The notes beneath the pieces are model-generated. The model did no database searches. It was not told the origin of the DNA and was given only the letters and a program-made list of their open reading frames with translations. A stretch of DNA of 64,000 nucleotides from Suillus spraguei. Lineage: Eukaryota; Basidiomycota; Agaricomycetes; Boletales; Suillaceae. How positions within the stretch are numbered: the stretch's first letter is position 1; every line of letters begins with the position of its first letter. The DNA lies in the NCBI GenBank assembly GCA_016800925.1, contig JABCPU010000149.1, forward strand, positions 1 to 64,000, read 5' to 3'. The translations under genes were made by a program, and so were the position numbers. Shown here piece by piece: positions 1-13,345 of the stretch.

Positions 1-299
1 GAGGCAGGAGGAAGAGGAATCTCTGACAGTGACTGATGATGTTTTTGATTGGTGTGGTTTTTGGTTCCTTTTGCAGTGACAAACATCTTTTATGTGCATA
101 CAAATGTTGGCTATCATCCTTTTAATGATTTGATACAATGTTCCTAGATTATGCTGCTTTATGTCTTCATGATGATGTGGCTGATGTTGTTTCCCTGAGA
201 GGAGGTTGGTGATTGGTTGGTTGTTTAAAGTTATAGTGTTACAGTCTCCTTAGGGAACTGTGTCCATTGCTAGTGATGATATATGATATGAGTATAAAG

Positions 300-2180
300 A
301 CACAACCAGTCCCCTCAAGGAGCTGAATTGGATGGGCAACCTCACACAATGGTGTGAGACATCATGAGGCATAAGACTTCCTTGTGGCACTATTGATTTG
401 TCAACAATCACACGGCCAGTCCCCTCAGGGAGCTGAATCTGATGCACAAACCTCCAATGGTTAGGTGTGAGACGTCCTTGCAGCAATGTTGGTATTTGAT
501 ATGTGAATAAGCACATGACCAGTCCCCTCAGGGAGCTGAATCTGCATGTGCACACGTCAGGTCATGACACTGGACCCGACTAAGGCATGAGACTCACTTG
601 TGAGAATGTTGATGTGGCAGATATCTGATTTGCATATGTGAGATGACCAGTCCCCTCAGGGAGCGAATTTGCGCACATATTGGTGATGTGGCAGACATCT
701 GATTTGGCATATGTCACATCACCTCTCCCTTCAGGCGGCTGAATTTGCATGCATGTATTGTTAATGTGGCAGATATCTGATTTGTCAGCTGTGATAAGAC
801 CAGTCCCCTCAGGGAGCTGCATTTGAATGCACACATTGGTGAGGTGGCAGATATCTGATTTGTCAGCTGTCAGATGACCAGTCCCCTGAGGGAGCTGAAT
901 TTGCATGCATGCATTGTTAATGTGGCAGATATCTGATTTTCGAGCTGTCACACGACCAGTCCCCTCAGGGAGCTGAATATGCATGCACATATGGGTGATG
1001 TGGCAGATCTGATTTTGAGCTGTCACACGAGCAGTCCCCTCAGGGAGCTGAATATGCATGCACATATGGGTGATGTGGCAGACATCTCATTTGGCAACTG
1101 TACCATGACCAGTCCCCTCAGGGAGCTGAATTTGCATGCATGCATTGTTAATGTGGCAGATATCAGATTTTTCAGCTGTCACACGACCAGTCCCCTCAGG
1201 GAGCTGAATTTGCATACACACACAGTTGATGTGGCAAACATCTGATTGTTCAGCTGTCACATGACCAGTCCCCTCAGGGAGCTGCATCTGTATCACATAT
1301 TGGTGATGTGGCAGATATCTGATTTGGTGACTGTCACATGACCAGTCCCCTCAGGGAGCTGAATGTGCATGCATGCATTGTTAATGTGGCAGATATCAGA
1401 TTTTTGAGCTGTCACACGACCAGTCCCCTCAGGGAGCTGAATATGCATGCACATATGGGTGATGTTGCAACATCTGATTTGGCGACTGTACCATGACCAG
1501 TCCCCTCAGGGAGCTGAATTTTCATGCATGCATTGTTAATGTGGCAGATATCTGATGTTTCAGCTGTCACACGACCAGTCCCCCCAGGGAGCTGAATATG
1601 CATGCATGCATTTGTAATGTGGCAGATATCTGATTTTTGAGCTGTCACACGACCAGTCCCCTCAGGGAGCTGAATATGCATGCACAAATGGGTGATGTTG
1701 CGGACATCTGATTTGGCGACTGTACCATGACCAGTCCCCTCAGGGAGCTGAATTTTCATGCATGCATTGTTAATGTGGCAGATATTTGATGTTTCAGCTG
1801 TCACACGACCAGTCCCCCCAGGGAGCTGAATATGCATGCACATTGTTAATGTGGCAGATATCTGATTTGTGAGCTGTCACACGACCAGTCCCCTCAGGGA
1901 GCTGAATATGCATGCACATATGGGTGATGTTGCGGACATCTGATTTGGCGACTGTACATGACCAGTCCCCTCAGGGAGCTGAATATGCATGCACATGTTA
2001 ATGTGGCAGATATCTGATTTGAGAGGTCACACACGACCAGTCCCCTCAGGGAGCTGAATTTGCATGCACACATATCAAGTCATGTGTCCTGAGACATCAG
2101 ACTCATGGAATGTTAGTTGACTTGAGACATTATGTGTCATCTGTCACATGACCAGTCCCCTCAGGGAGCTGAATCATACT
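300..2180. repeat. Minisatellite array, ~23 units
   Basis: A well conserved core of about 25 bp, centred on CCAGTCCCCTCAGGGAGCTG, recurs about 23 times from near 305 to near 2150. Spacing is mostly 65-115 bp. The segments between cores are themselves related, with recurring ATGTGGCAGATATCTGATTT and GCATGCATGCATTGTTAATG blocks, so this is a tandem array of roughly 80-90 bp units with a slowly evolving core. Long open frames on the minus strand across it are a by-product of the unit length and show no protein family. Outer copies (near 305, 721 and 2262) are degenerate. Such arrays are common in fungal subtelomeres. Confidence 0.9.
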
Positions 2181-2333
2181 GCACACAACAAGACACTGTG
2201 TGGCTGAAACATGCTTCCTTGTGGGAATGTTGCTGACACATATATGTGATGTGTCATCTGTCACACTAACAGTGTCCTCAAGTGTCCCCTTATGGGTGTT
2301 CCTGTCAGTGACTCATACGCACATAATTGTCAC

Positions 2334-2653
2334 GCATCACTGGAGACAAGGATAAGGATAAGCGATACAATAGTCGAGACTCCAACAGCAAAAAAATAGC
2401 AAAAGACAAGCATAAGAAAAGCCATACCATAGTCAAGGATAAGAAACACCGCATCATGGATACAATACAGTACTATAGAAGACAACGCTATACGATAACA
2501 TACAATACAATAGCAATACAATACCATACGATCACATACGATAACAATACGATAGTCAAGGATAACAATAACAGGATGTTAGATCCCCCCACCGCCCCCC
2601 CGTTAAAGTTGTTAGTCATTAGGTTTAGCTGTTAGAAAACCACCCCCCCCGCC
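2334..2653 (+). repeat. Direct repeat copy 1 (~320 bp)
   Basis: This starts at GCATCACTGGAGACAAGGAT and is nearly identical to 4470-4801. It includes the CAATAGTCGAGACTCCAACA string, the ATACAATACAGTACTATAGA string and the C-rich GTTAGATCCCCC block. Beyond 2653 this copy continues into GTTAGAGGCTTAGTTAGC, which copy 2 does not have. Confidence 0.85.
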
Positions 2654-4469
2654 CGTTAGAGGCTTAGTTAGCTTTCTCGTTGCTTAGGATAAAAACGTAT
2701 TGTCTCGGTGTCTCGGTGTCTCGGTTCTCGTACCATACAATAGTCAAGACAATGATAAGGAATACCATACAATTCATCGGCAAAAAAAAGCAAAAATAAA
2801 GCAAAGTCAAGCTCAGTCTGAACGAGGTTTTCGCCTAAAGCTACGCTTCAGATTACACAAAAATCAAGCAAAATCAAGCCCAGTCTCAACGAGATTTTCG
2901 CCCAAAGCTACGCTTCAGATTACACAAAAAATCAAGCAAAATCACGCCCAGTCTGAACGAGGTTTTCGCCTAAAGCTATGCTTCAGATCAAACAAAAATC
3001 AAGCAAAATCACGCCCAGTCTGAACGAGGTTTTCGCCTAAAGCTACGCTTCAGATTAAACAAAAATCAAGCAAAGTCAAGCAAAGTGTGAACTAGGTTTC
3101 GACCAGGAATACAATAGTCAAGACTACCACAAGCAAGTCAAGGATAAGAAACGCAACAGACTACGATACCATACAAGGATAAGGAATACAACAGCTACAA
3201 TACGATACCACAGCAGTCAAGCAATACAATGACAAGAGACTACAACAGCAAGACAAGCAAAATCAAGCAATGCAATAGCAAAAAATAGCAAAAATCATAC
3301 AAAATGAACCCAAGTCTGAACGAGGTTTTCGCCTAAACCTACGCCCGACATCAAGCAAAATCAAGCCATTCAATAGCAAAAATCACGCAAAATCAAGCCA
3401 AGTCCGAACAAGGTTTTCGCCTAAAGCTACGCTTCAGATCAAACAAATAAAGCAAAATCAAACAATCCAATAGCAAATAAATAGCAAAAATCACGCAAAA
3501 TGAAGCCCAGTCCTGACGAGGTTTTCGCCTAAAGCTATTGCAAAAATACGATAGTCAAGACTACCATAAGCAAGTCAAGGATAAGAAACACGATACCATA
3601 GAAATATGATACGGTAGTCAAGACAAGGATAAGAAATGCAATACGCTACAATAACCGATAACACACGATAGACTAAGATACAATAAAATACCATAGTCAA
3701 GGATAAGGATAAGCAGGGCAATCATATGTTAGATCCCCCGCCCCCGCCCATTAGAGTTGTTAGTCATTAGGTTTAGCTGTTAGAAAACAACCCCCCCCAC
3801 TGTTAGAGGCTTAGTTAGCTTTCTCGTTGCTTAGGCTAAAAACGTATTGTCTCGGTGTCTCGGTTCTCGGTACTATAAGTCAGCCAGACACTACGATACA
3901 TTACCACAGCAAGTCAAGCAATACAACAGCAATAAATCAAGCAAAATCAAGCAATCCAATAGCAAAATCACGCAAAATGAATCCAAGTCTGAACGAGGTT
4001 TTTCGCCTAAAGCTACGCCTCACATTCAATAGCAAAAATCACGCAAAATCAAGCCTAGTCCAAACGAGTTTTTCGCCTAAAGCCACCCATGTCATTAAGC
4101 AAAATAAAGCCATTCAATAGCAAAAAAATAGCAAACACTACCCAAAATCAAGCCAAGTCCAAACAAGGTTTTCGCCAAAGCTACGCTTCACATCAGACAA
4201 AATCAAGCAAAGTCAAGCCCAGTCCTGACGAGTTTTTCGCCAAAGCTACGCTTCACATCAGACAAAAATCAAGCAAATGAAGCCCAGTCCTGACGAGGTT
4301 TTCGCCTAAAGCTACGCTTCAGATTAAACAAAAATCAAGCAATCCAATAGCAAAAATAGCAAAAATCAAGCAAAGTCAAGACCAGTCCTGACAAGGTTTT
4401 CGCCTAAAGCTACGCCTCAAATCAAGCAAAATCAAGCAAAGTCTGAACAAGGTTTTCGCCTCAGCCTAA

Positions 4470-4801
4470 GCATCACTGGAGACAAGGATAAGGATAAGTG
4501 ATACAATAGTCGAGACTCCAACAGCAAAAAATAGCAAAAGACAAGCATAAGAAAAGCCATACCATAGACTACGATAACCAAGTCAAGGATAAGAAACACC
4601 GCATCATAGGATACAATACAGTACTATAGAAGACAATGCTATACGATAACATACAATACAATAGCAATACAATACCATACGATCACATACGATAACAATA
4701 CGATAGTCAAGGATAACAATAACAGGATGTTAGATCCCCCACCCGCCCCCCCGTTAAAGTTGTTAGTCATTAGGTTTAGCTGTTAGAAAACCACCACCCC
4801 G
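4470..4801 (+). repeat. Direct repeat copy 2, cut at palindrome border
   Basis: This is a near-identical second copy of 2334-2653. The match stops at about 4801, within a base or two of the outer boundary of the giant palindrome (4803). The continuation seen in copy 1 (GTTAGAGGCTTAGTTAGC) is absent here and also absent beyond the other palindrome border at 22205. Confidence 0.8.
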
Positions 4802-4934
4802 CCTATCTATCTGTTTCTCCGGCTGCAGGGGTCTAGCCGTCCCCGTCCCTGCTCCTGCCTTTAAAGGCAAGCGTCCCTGCTTCTTATTTCCCATCCGCCA
4901 TTTTTTTTTTTTAAATGAAAATTCCTTACATCAC

Positions 4935-5145
4935 CGTCCCTGCTCTCAAAAGGAAAGCGTCCCCGTCCCTGCTCTCAAAAGGAAAGCGTCCCTGCTCTCA
5001 AAAGGAAAGCGTCCCCGTCCCTGCTCGCAAAAGGAAAGCGTCCCTGCTCGCAAAAGGAAAGCGTCCCTGCTCTCAAAAGGAAAGCGTCCCCGTCCCTGCT
5101 CGCAAAAGGAAAGCGTCCCTGCTCTCAAAAGGAAAGCGTCCCTGC
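4935..5145. repeat. Tandem repeat at outer end of left arm, 8 units
   Basis: Eight units of 23-29 bp with core CTC(T/G)CAAAAGGAAAGCG, each preceded by TCCCTG or TCCCCGTCCCTG. Open frames on both strands here come from the repeat. The right arm has 7 units in the matching order, so one unit was gained or lost after the arms were formed. Confidence 0.9.
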
Positions 5146-6667
5146 TGTCATTCTATCTATATGCTGCGTCCCTGCCCCAACTAAGACGATAACTGGCTTT
5201 GTCTTACAGCCGTCCGGCCTGGATTCGAAGTAATTCAATCTTCTCATGGGTCATTAGCGTGGTTAGTCGCTACCTGCATCTAACTGACTGTGCTCATAAC
5301 TGCAGTGCAATTTTATGTATACACCAAACTCAATGTTTGTATCTTAGAAAAATTAGTACCCCCAATGACCAAAATGAGCCGCCATTGGATGATACACTTG
5401 ACGTTCTCAGGACGGCGGTGTGGGTAACACAACTCTGCTGGGGTGCAGATATATGTTGAATGCTGCCTAGCTGCTATTCAACCCAAGGGTTTCTGGTCCA
5501 AGGCTCAGAGCTCAGAGGAGTAAAATCATTATTCAAACAGTAAGTCTCAGACTGCTACTGGTAGGTAGTGAAGTGGTGTAAAGACAGGTGCAAGGTAAGG
5601 TTCTTATGTGCTCAGCCAAAATGCGGACCTAAGGTAAGGAAAGCCTAAGTAAGAGACACTATGCAAAAACTACTGTTTCAAGGTCAGCCTGAGTTTGTCT
5701 GTTACAGCGGCTAACGAGCGAGCGAGTGAAACTAGAATGCATATCCTGGTCACAGAGTTGGATATCAGGGGTCGAGGTACGAGCTCGACACTTATCAAGA
5801 ATCTTCGGGTTAGATGGTGCAATATTACCGGGCGTCGGCAGCATAATTTTAGCATTGGCTGGCATATATAAGTAGGAATTTTTCTGTAAGAGTAAGCTAT
5901 GCGTCTGTCAGCCAGTTCACTGTAAAACCTCAGTTGGTGTTACTTTGCAGAATGTGTCCGAGACTTGCGTGCAACTCAACACACAGCTGATGAGAATGTA
6001 AGACCACGCTCCACGGGACTTTAGCAGCTTTTTGGTGAACATTGTCATTGATGGATGCAGCAAAGAAGGCAAGGGCACGCAAGACAGAGTGATCATGAGC
6101 ATAAATCCGTCATTTTCAAATCACAGCCATATAGAGCCATGCCTGAAAGACTCTGATTCATCAGATCCAAATCACAATATGTCTTCACCACGCCTCCCCT
6201 GAGGAACTCTTTTTCACGACTGCCCCCCAGGAGCCGCGTCTCACAAACAAGACAGTCCTATGCACTTGCAGCATCTCCGAGAAGCTCGCTTGCTCGTGGT
6301 ATAAACACCAGCAATAGCCTCTCAGCACATCGGCAATCTTTAGCGTTCTCATCTCAAAGGCAAGCCTCCTTGGCCAAAAAATTTACTTTTCATATCGAGA
6401 CCATCATCCTCTCTCAGAGCTGTGGTACTCGCCCCTCTAAGTCTATTCCTGTTCAATACGACATCCTACTTTAGCGTCTCGTATGTGATTTACCACTTGA
6501 AAATAAATAAATACAAAGAAGTGGCCAGCATGATTGAAGACAGTAAAGTAAAATGCAGTCTCTATCGCCAGTCCAGCATCAAAACCAAAACTAGACCCAG
6601 TCAAGGTTGGCTTTCATCAGAGATGCTACTCTCGACCCGAGATAGAACAAGACTCACGTCGCCTGCA
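5146..6667. other. Left arm distal segment, no gene seen
   Basis: This lies between the helicase stop and the terminal tandem repeat. It contains only short open frames without recognisable similarity. The same sequence is present in the right arm (20353-21889), with one 15-20 bp insertion there near 21600. Presence in both arms reflects the duplication and is not evidence for coding. Confidence 0.6.
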
Positions 6668-9600
6668 TCAAATAAAAACATCGGGCCTTGCCTTCTCGAG
6701 CTCGCCACAAAACCAAAGGAAGGCCTCCAAACAGTTGTTGTATTTCCCTTCTGCCTCGTGCTCCTGAACTGCCCAAGCTGCAAACTCATCTATGGTGGAC
6801 AACGTTGCTCCTCCAGCAACGTCCTGTATCAGCAGATTCCTGAATTTCTCTTGTTTCCACATGCAATAGACCGCCTTGAATATGAATCCAGCGAAAGGGC
6901 ATGGCGATCCTTTCTTGTATATATAGTCGGAATGACATGCTGGCTGCTCGCCGTTGCGGTTCCTGGACTGCGGCAAACAACATTGGAAGCAATAAGTGAA
7001 ACGAGCAAAAGAGAATGATCCCTTGAAGAGGTAGTACTCGTTCATGCAGATGGCATTCATGTCAGGGCAATTAAAGTCGCTGGCCTCCGAGACCAGTCTT
7101 GCACTCCTTCCAAAATGATAAGGGCAATTGCCTTTGAGCACTTGCATGTACTTGTTGAGGCGCGAGGTCTTTGCCAGACGGCTCATGGACGCTTGATTCA
7201 CCCGACCTGCTCTATGTGCAAACGTGCGGGAATCAGGAAGGGAGGAAGGAGGCGGTAATTCCACCCTTGAGGAGGTGGATGCGGATGGTTGTGATGCGGA
7301 CTGTCGGATCCATCAGTAAAGCGACATCAGATGGCGAAGGGAACAGAGTCATACCATGAAGGGGTTGTCGCCCTGCGATGTCGAAGCTCGCTATAAAATG
7401 TAGACCATGAGCTTAGGCAGAGTTCTTTGCCTGGAAGCGACTCACAGGCTGATGAATGGCTTCCATAGCATCAAGAACCAGAGCTTGAGAAGGGGTTATC
7501 AGGGAGTTGGGGTCGTCGTACATGGCGCTACTGCCTTGGGAGGAAGCTTGAGGATGTGAAGACCCAGGCTCCTATCATGGATTCAATGGGAGACTGATGA
7601 GACACTGACTGTCAGACTCACAGCGACACCTGGGATGGTCTGTTGCAACAACGAAGCTTGAACTAATGCAGGAGGAGCTGTCTGCAAGACATTGGCGCCT
7701 GCGTTGGAGGCATTGGCCAGCACAGGAAGAGGTTCGAACGGAGTCTCGATGGCCTCCATTGCAAATTGTTGCATGGGGCTGTTGGGATCACATATGTCGC
7801 AGGGGACACTGGGAGGATTTTCAGTGCAACGGGTCGCGAAATCCATCCCATCCATGCAGACCATGGTAGTGTATCGCCGACATTCGTTGCCATGTACCAT
7901 GTCGTGCAATTCTTCCAGACATTGCTCCTGACCCCCTCTTACTCCACGGAAGGTCACTATCTGATTGGCATCAGTGACAAAAAAGACATGAGACTCCCTT
8001 CCATCTCGACCTGCGCGACCCATCATCTGGTTGTTGACTATGAGTCCATATGCTGGCCTAAAGATGACCACGTATCGGACGTTGGATCTGTCTATGCCCT
8101 GGGCGAAAGCAGTGGTGCACGCCATAACCTTTGATTCTCCTCTGTCCCATAAGTCGAGATTGAAAGCCTTGGTATTTCCAGCCTGCCACAGCTCGCTATG
8201 ATAAACCGCGAACCTGTGCTGATCTGCAAAGGTTTCTGCATCAGTTTGTGAGTAGAAGAATACCAGCATGCGTTCTTCTTCCTCCAGGCGCTGTCTCAAA
8301 GCGAGGACCAGGCGACTCAGAGACTGTCTTGCTGCGATGGGGTGGACGGGTATGACGTGCATTCCAATCTCCGGACGGTTTGTCGACGACCTGATCTTGA
8401 CGAGGTCTTTGGCCTTGATGCCAAATGGCTTGATAAAGAGTTCGAAGCGGTGGGGAGGCATGGTAGCGGACAAGAGGACGATCTGAATGTTCATCTTACT
8501 GAATTGTTCTGCTAGACCCTTCCATTTTATTTTACGATTGGGATGGCAGTTGATGATATCATGAAACTCGTCCACGAAGACCTTCTTGAACTTTTTTCCG
8601 AGGGGCGACACCAGCAAGCTGTCGCAGATCCATGAGCAGCTGCATGATATGAGACCTCAGACCTTACCTAGCGAATCTCTCGGTCGAGCAATGTTCGACC
8701 TGAACAAAAAGAAGCTGAACATTGTCTGGCACGTCTTTGGAGTGTGAGTAATTGTGGCAGCGCAGTCCAGTACTAATGGCTTTGGCGTACTGCTCTTCAA
8801 GCAGCGCGACGAAAGGGCATACAACAAAGGATTTGATATCGTCGTCCAGCGCTGAGGGAACCATCCACAACATGCTTTTTCCGCCGCCTGTCTTCATAGT
8901 GACCATGAGGTCGCGAGGTTCCGTCATAACTGTGACCAGAGCGTCCATCTGCGCGTGGCTCATTTCCTTCGCAGTGGGATCCTTCCTAAGGTATCTGATC
9001 GCCTCTCGTATTTGTTCTCTCATCTCCTGAACCGCAGCAGGTGGTGAAGAAGGTCGACTACTGTCGTGGACTATGAAGTTGTCATCGCTCGAAAGGTGAA
9101 AGTCGTCTGTGCTCGAGAATAAACCTGAGGGACCATCCTCGTCGCTCGAGATGCTGATGACGTCCAAGTCCACCTTTTCATCCTCGGAGGTCTCATGTCG
9201 ACGGAGACGCTTGAGGTTCCTGGATTGCTCCTTCTCCTCGTCTTCCATCTCATGCGGATCTGCTGGTATATGCTTCCGATGTGCACGGGTCACTACTGGA
9301 CCTGCACTAGACTTTGATTCCATGGAGGACTTCGGCTGGACAACGGGATGATCGTCGATTCCACTTGCTGATGCTTGAGGCTGACTTGTTCTATTGGCGT
9401 CCATCCTCCTTTTGCGGTCTACGATGGGGGAAATGCTGGAGGACTTGGGCTCGTATACGCTATCAGCCCTGCCTCTTTTTCTGGAGGGAACGACTTTGGA
9501 ATTGGACGGGACAGGCTGGCCGGGTTCATATGCCCTACCCTTTCCCTTGCGATCTGGGATTGGGGATATGGATATGCTGGAGGACTTGGGCTCGTCATGC

Positions 9601-12600
9601 CATCAGCCCTGTTTCTTTGTCTGGATGGACCAGCTTTGGCGGCGGAGGGAAGAGGCTCACATGCCTTACCCTTCCCCTTTCGGTCAAGAGTGGGCATCAT
9701 TTTGACCTCATCGATCATCGGAAATATAAGGTCGTCCATGGATTTGCAAGGGGAGATGCTTCGAATGGACGAGGCTGGCAGTGGTGAGCTCAACAGCATA
9801 CTGCCACATTCTATAAAACCGCTCGCAGGCGGCGAGAGCCCCATAGTAGACGTGACGTCTAAAAAAAAACGCATCAAGTCATGGCTTGGATGGCATGAGC
9901 TTTTACTTACTGCTGCTTTCAGCACCCCAGTTGCACCTTTTGATGAATGGCCATGGGCCGGAGAATCTGCAAAAATCATATGAGATAGATGATCAGTCGA
10001 AAGAAGCTACCGGTGCTGACCTTTTCCAGCCCTACATGGATGGTTGGCGGCCAATTGATCGTGAAGGACGACAGAGATCGAGTCCTTGAGGGTTTCTTGG
10101 AACTCGTTGCGAAAATACGAGTCAAGATACGTTTTCATGGTTTCCATGAGCTGGGCAGACGTGGACCGAAAGGTTGTCCCATTTGCACCGTTTCTCTTGC
10201 TCATTCGGATTGCTTCTGGAGGAGGAAAGGGACCAAGACCAAGCAAGCTATGCCACTGATCGCCCAGCCATCTGTGCTTGCACATGCTGTTATTCGATAG
10301 CCGAGGGACGCCTCCTTGAACGACGGCATAGTGGCTGTGGTCGACAGTGGTGGAGTGGTCGGCGGACTCAGCAAGGATGCCATCAGCTTCGTCATAAGAA
10401 TCGTTGGGAGCGATGAACTCGCGCCCCATCGTAATCGCGCCTTGTCGAAAATCTCTCAACCCCCATCTACAGCCGAAATAGTCTTGATTCCATTGTTGGA
10501 GGCTCTCGGAAAACTTGGCTGCAGTGATTCTCCCCCCTTCTCCAACGCAGAGGTAGCTGCAATGCCAGCCACGCAGTGAGAAAGATGTCGCGGGCTAAGG
10601 ATGATACGCGTTACTCACGTTTTGTAGAGATGCTCGGCTTCCTCGCCATATGCAACGCCGGCCAAGATGGCTTCAGCCGTTCGTAATCCCCCTCCCAGCA
10701 TTTCAAGGACCAGAAAGCCACGTCTTTTGGCACGAATCCAGGGGTGCAGGAGTCTCGATCAGTGATGCCAGTCTTCTTGCTGTAAGCAGTCAGAATAAAC
10801 ATTTCCTTGCCCCCCACGAAGAGGTTGCGATGCCTGTCCGCATTGCACACCTGATGATCGATGAATTGCGTTCCGCGACAGGAAATATGAGTCGTCATAT
10901 ACAGCAAATGATAAATGGGCTCCCAGAGCCTGGATGTGCGCTTCAGGAGCTCCTTTATTCCAGGGATGTTCCAAGCTATGCGACCTTCATTGTCGACCAT
11001 AGCAAGGTCGTAGGATTTCACCAAGAAGAAGAAAAGAGAGTGTCGATTGTCATAGAAAGGCTCTTCGACAGAAATGAATAACCTCGCGTGCCGTTGGTGT
11101 GGTCATCCTTGACATGATCCGGCACGCGCTTCAACATGACGTTGTCGAGCGTGAGGGTAGAATAGCGAACTTTCAAGTCCCTCAGGATCCACTGAATGCC
11201 GTCTCGAAGCTTTTCCATATGCATGGTTTGAGTGCCAATGGTGATAGATTCGACATCAGGATCGACGTAGACGTTCGGTTCCTTTGTTTGATTAAAGGCA
11301 AGTGAAGATGCGAACTGCTGCATCTCGTAGAGAAAGTTGAAAGTGGTGGGAGGACCGAGACGGAGGGCACGCTGATGAATTCGAGCGACGCGGCTGGCGA
11401 TGGCAAGTGAGCAGTAGAAATAAACTGAATAGCACGAGACAAGCTCACTCATAGTCATCCGCATGCACAGAATCAGTATCCTTGTCTTTATCCAAGAGTG
11501 CTTCTAGGAGCGAGGTTGCGTTGCAAAGGTACTTGAATTTTGCAAGGTCTGGGGTAAAAGAGGCAGGATCTGCGAAATTACCATCTACTCGAAGGGCCCT
11601 CAGCCAAACAGCTCTCTGAATTGGGTTTGCCCATCGATCAGTGACGCATTGGGCTGGGTCAGTATCGACAGGGACCATGCCAGCTCATGGTAGGCGATCA
11701 TCCTCTTCCGGGGCGTGCTCGAGTCATCTCTCAGAACAGCTAGGAGGCTCTCAATATGCTCGGTTTGCAGAGCTGAAAGTGCGAATGTGAACTCCAATGG
11801 AAATCCGAGGTGGATGCGAATGATGCCCCTCATGACTTGGATCATGAAGTTAGGATATTCGTGTTGTCATCTGACACAGGCTTCCCAATGATTGTCACTG
11901 AAAATTTCAGTGCATCAACGAAGATGCGATGCAGCTAAGATGCGACTACTCACTGGTCTCGGGGTATATGGCGTCACCATACAAGAGGACTTTTGAGGAG
12001 GGTCAACTTGTGCGGGTGACCATCCAAGATTACTAGATGCTTTGGCCATGTGGTCTTTGATAGCTGCGGCAAGACGGGTGAGAAGACCGCCGTGCTCCTC
12101 TGGAGAATGTTTGTTCTTGATTTGGTCGGCCGCCCGTCTCTGGGTTGGATTCATACGGACGTTCGGGTGAGAATTATCCCACCCCATGCAGCGAACAAGG
12201 GGAGTCCTCTCTCGTTCAGTATTTGGTGGAATGACCAATGGGACATCACGCGCAGCTAAGAACTTGGTCTGAAGGGCGGCTTTCAAGTCAGGTTTAATGG
12301 CTGAGACAGCGTTCTGGCCGATCTCGAAATATGCATTCCCTACTCCGGTGAAGAGACGCTGGATGAGGCAAGGACGGTACTGAACCTCGCCCAAAACGCT
12401 GGCTGCATGTTTTTTCCTACCGTGTTTTTGCATGGTCTCCTCATCCTTGACGCAATACGTACATTCAGGAGATGCCGTACAGGCTACACCTTTGACTGGG
12501 TCTGCTAAGAACTGGACGGGGGGTCCTCCAGGAACTGGCAACTTGACCTGCTCCGGTTTTGCATGCACATTGGACTTGGAGCAGAAATGCAAGAAAGCTT

Positions 12601-13345
12601 CCAGATCTGAGGATGCCACCTAGGGTGATATTTGTTTCAGAGAAAGATTCATGGGACAAGTGATGAACGTGCCTTATAAGAATGGTGGTGATTTTTTCTA
12701 TGGCCTGCCACCATCTCAGTAGTCAAATGCCACGCCGCAGGCATAACAGATGAGAATATTAAGCGCGGTATGCATGCAAACGCCCAGTGCATCCAGGACT
12801 TCATTGGACTTCAAGTAGTCCGTCGAAGGCGCGAGACACACCCTGTCTGAATCTGCAGCGGCGCCGGTGACTGTAAAGCGGGAAAAAGCATTCCCTGTGA
12901 GTGCCCGTTTGCTTGATAAGAGGGATCCATTGCTCTCACCTAACACTCTAACCCCCTGAGTGCTTGAGGCAGCTGGTACAGGAACGTGCACGACGGCGTT
13001 TCCAACTAGAAAATAGCTGGAATCAATACAAAGACAAGGCGATACTGAACGTCATGCAATGCTCACTTGGAGGAGTTGCAAAAATTTTTATATCAGCGGC
13101 GATGCCATGATCAGAGATAATATGAACTTCTATACTGTCGCGTTGTTTGAAAAGTTTGCCGCAGTCAGGCAATGGGCAGGTGTAACGATTATTGGAGTGG
13201 GCCACGATGTACTGGCAGCCTTCATAATCAAAGGGGACTGGGACGCCGTGGTAGCGGTGACGATGCCTGCGGGCAGCGGCGAAATTTGCCAATGGAGGAG
13301 CATCCTCACAGCCAGGCAATTGACATACAAGAGGTTATCAGACAT
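6668..13345 (-). pseudogene. RecQ-type telomere-linked-like helicase, left-arm copy (frame-broken)
   Basis: A mirror copy of the right-arm gene, read leftward from an ATG at 13345 to a stop at 6668, probably in about 13 exons. N-terminal region: C2H2 fingers around 13080-13340, OrsD-like segment to about 11900, central conserved region 10000-11850, acidic/serine-rich linker 9100-9980. Helicase motifs: TGGGKS near 8880, DEFH near 8560, SATMPP near 8470, QMMGRAGRDGR near 8010. A conserved Cys-rich C-terminal domain lies at 6670-7260. Frame breaks relative to the other copy include a lost base in exon 1, an extra T near 12725, a lost base near 11877, one near 11067 in the segment ahead of FLVKSYD, one near 10712, and one in the repeat linker near 9595. 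Fingers and central blocks that are broken in the right arm are intact here. Copy-specific damage or sequencing error both fit. Confidence 0.75.

Larger units (their letters stand above)
2330..4802. repeat. Low-complexity interspersed repeat block
   Basis: No gene is visible. The sequence is built from short A/C-rich strings (AATCAAGCAAAATCAAGC, CAATAGCAAAAATAGC, ACAATAGTCAAGGATAAG) interleaved with about 14 copies of a CCCAGTCTGAACGAGGTTTT / CGCCTAAAGCTACGCTTCAG block spaced 60-110 bp apart. It also holds three C-rich blocks (near 2577, 3727 and 4727) that start GTTAGATCCCCC and run into GTTAGTCATTAGGTTTAGC. Composition is strikingly strand-asymmetric (A and C rich on the + strand). Short open frames here are repeat artefacts. 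Confidence 0.85.

Noticed and set aside
580..1843. Repetitive minus-strand open frames with IQLPEGTGRVTA-type repeats
   Set aside because: They follow the minisatellite unit. Frames change between units and several lack an ATG; no protein family was recognised.
300..2180. CRISPR array
   Set aside because: Linkers are related to each other and of unequal length, and the genome is eukaryotic.
4915..5184. Lys/Arg-rich repeat protein on either strand
   Set aside because: Produced by the 23-29 bp tandem repeat, with open frames in both directions. The repeat count differs between the arms and changes the ends.
6422..7018. 198-aa plus-strand frame opposite the helicase C-terminus
   Set aside because: Shadow of the conserved helicase C-terminal domain on the other strand; composition is reverse-complement-like.
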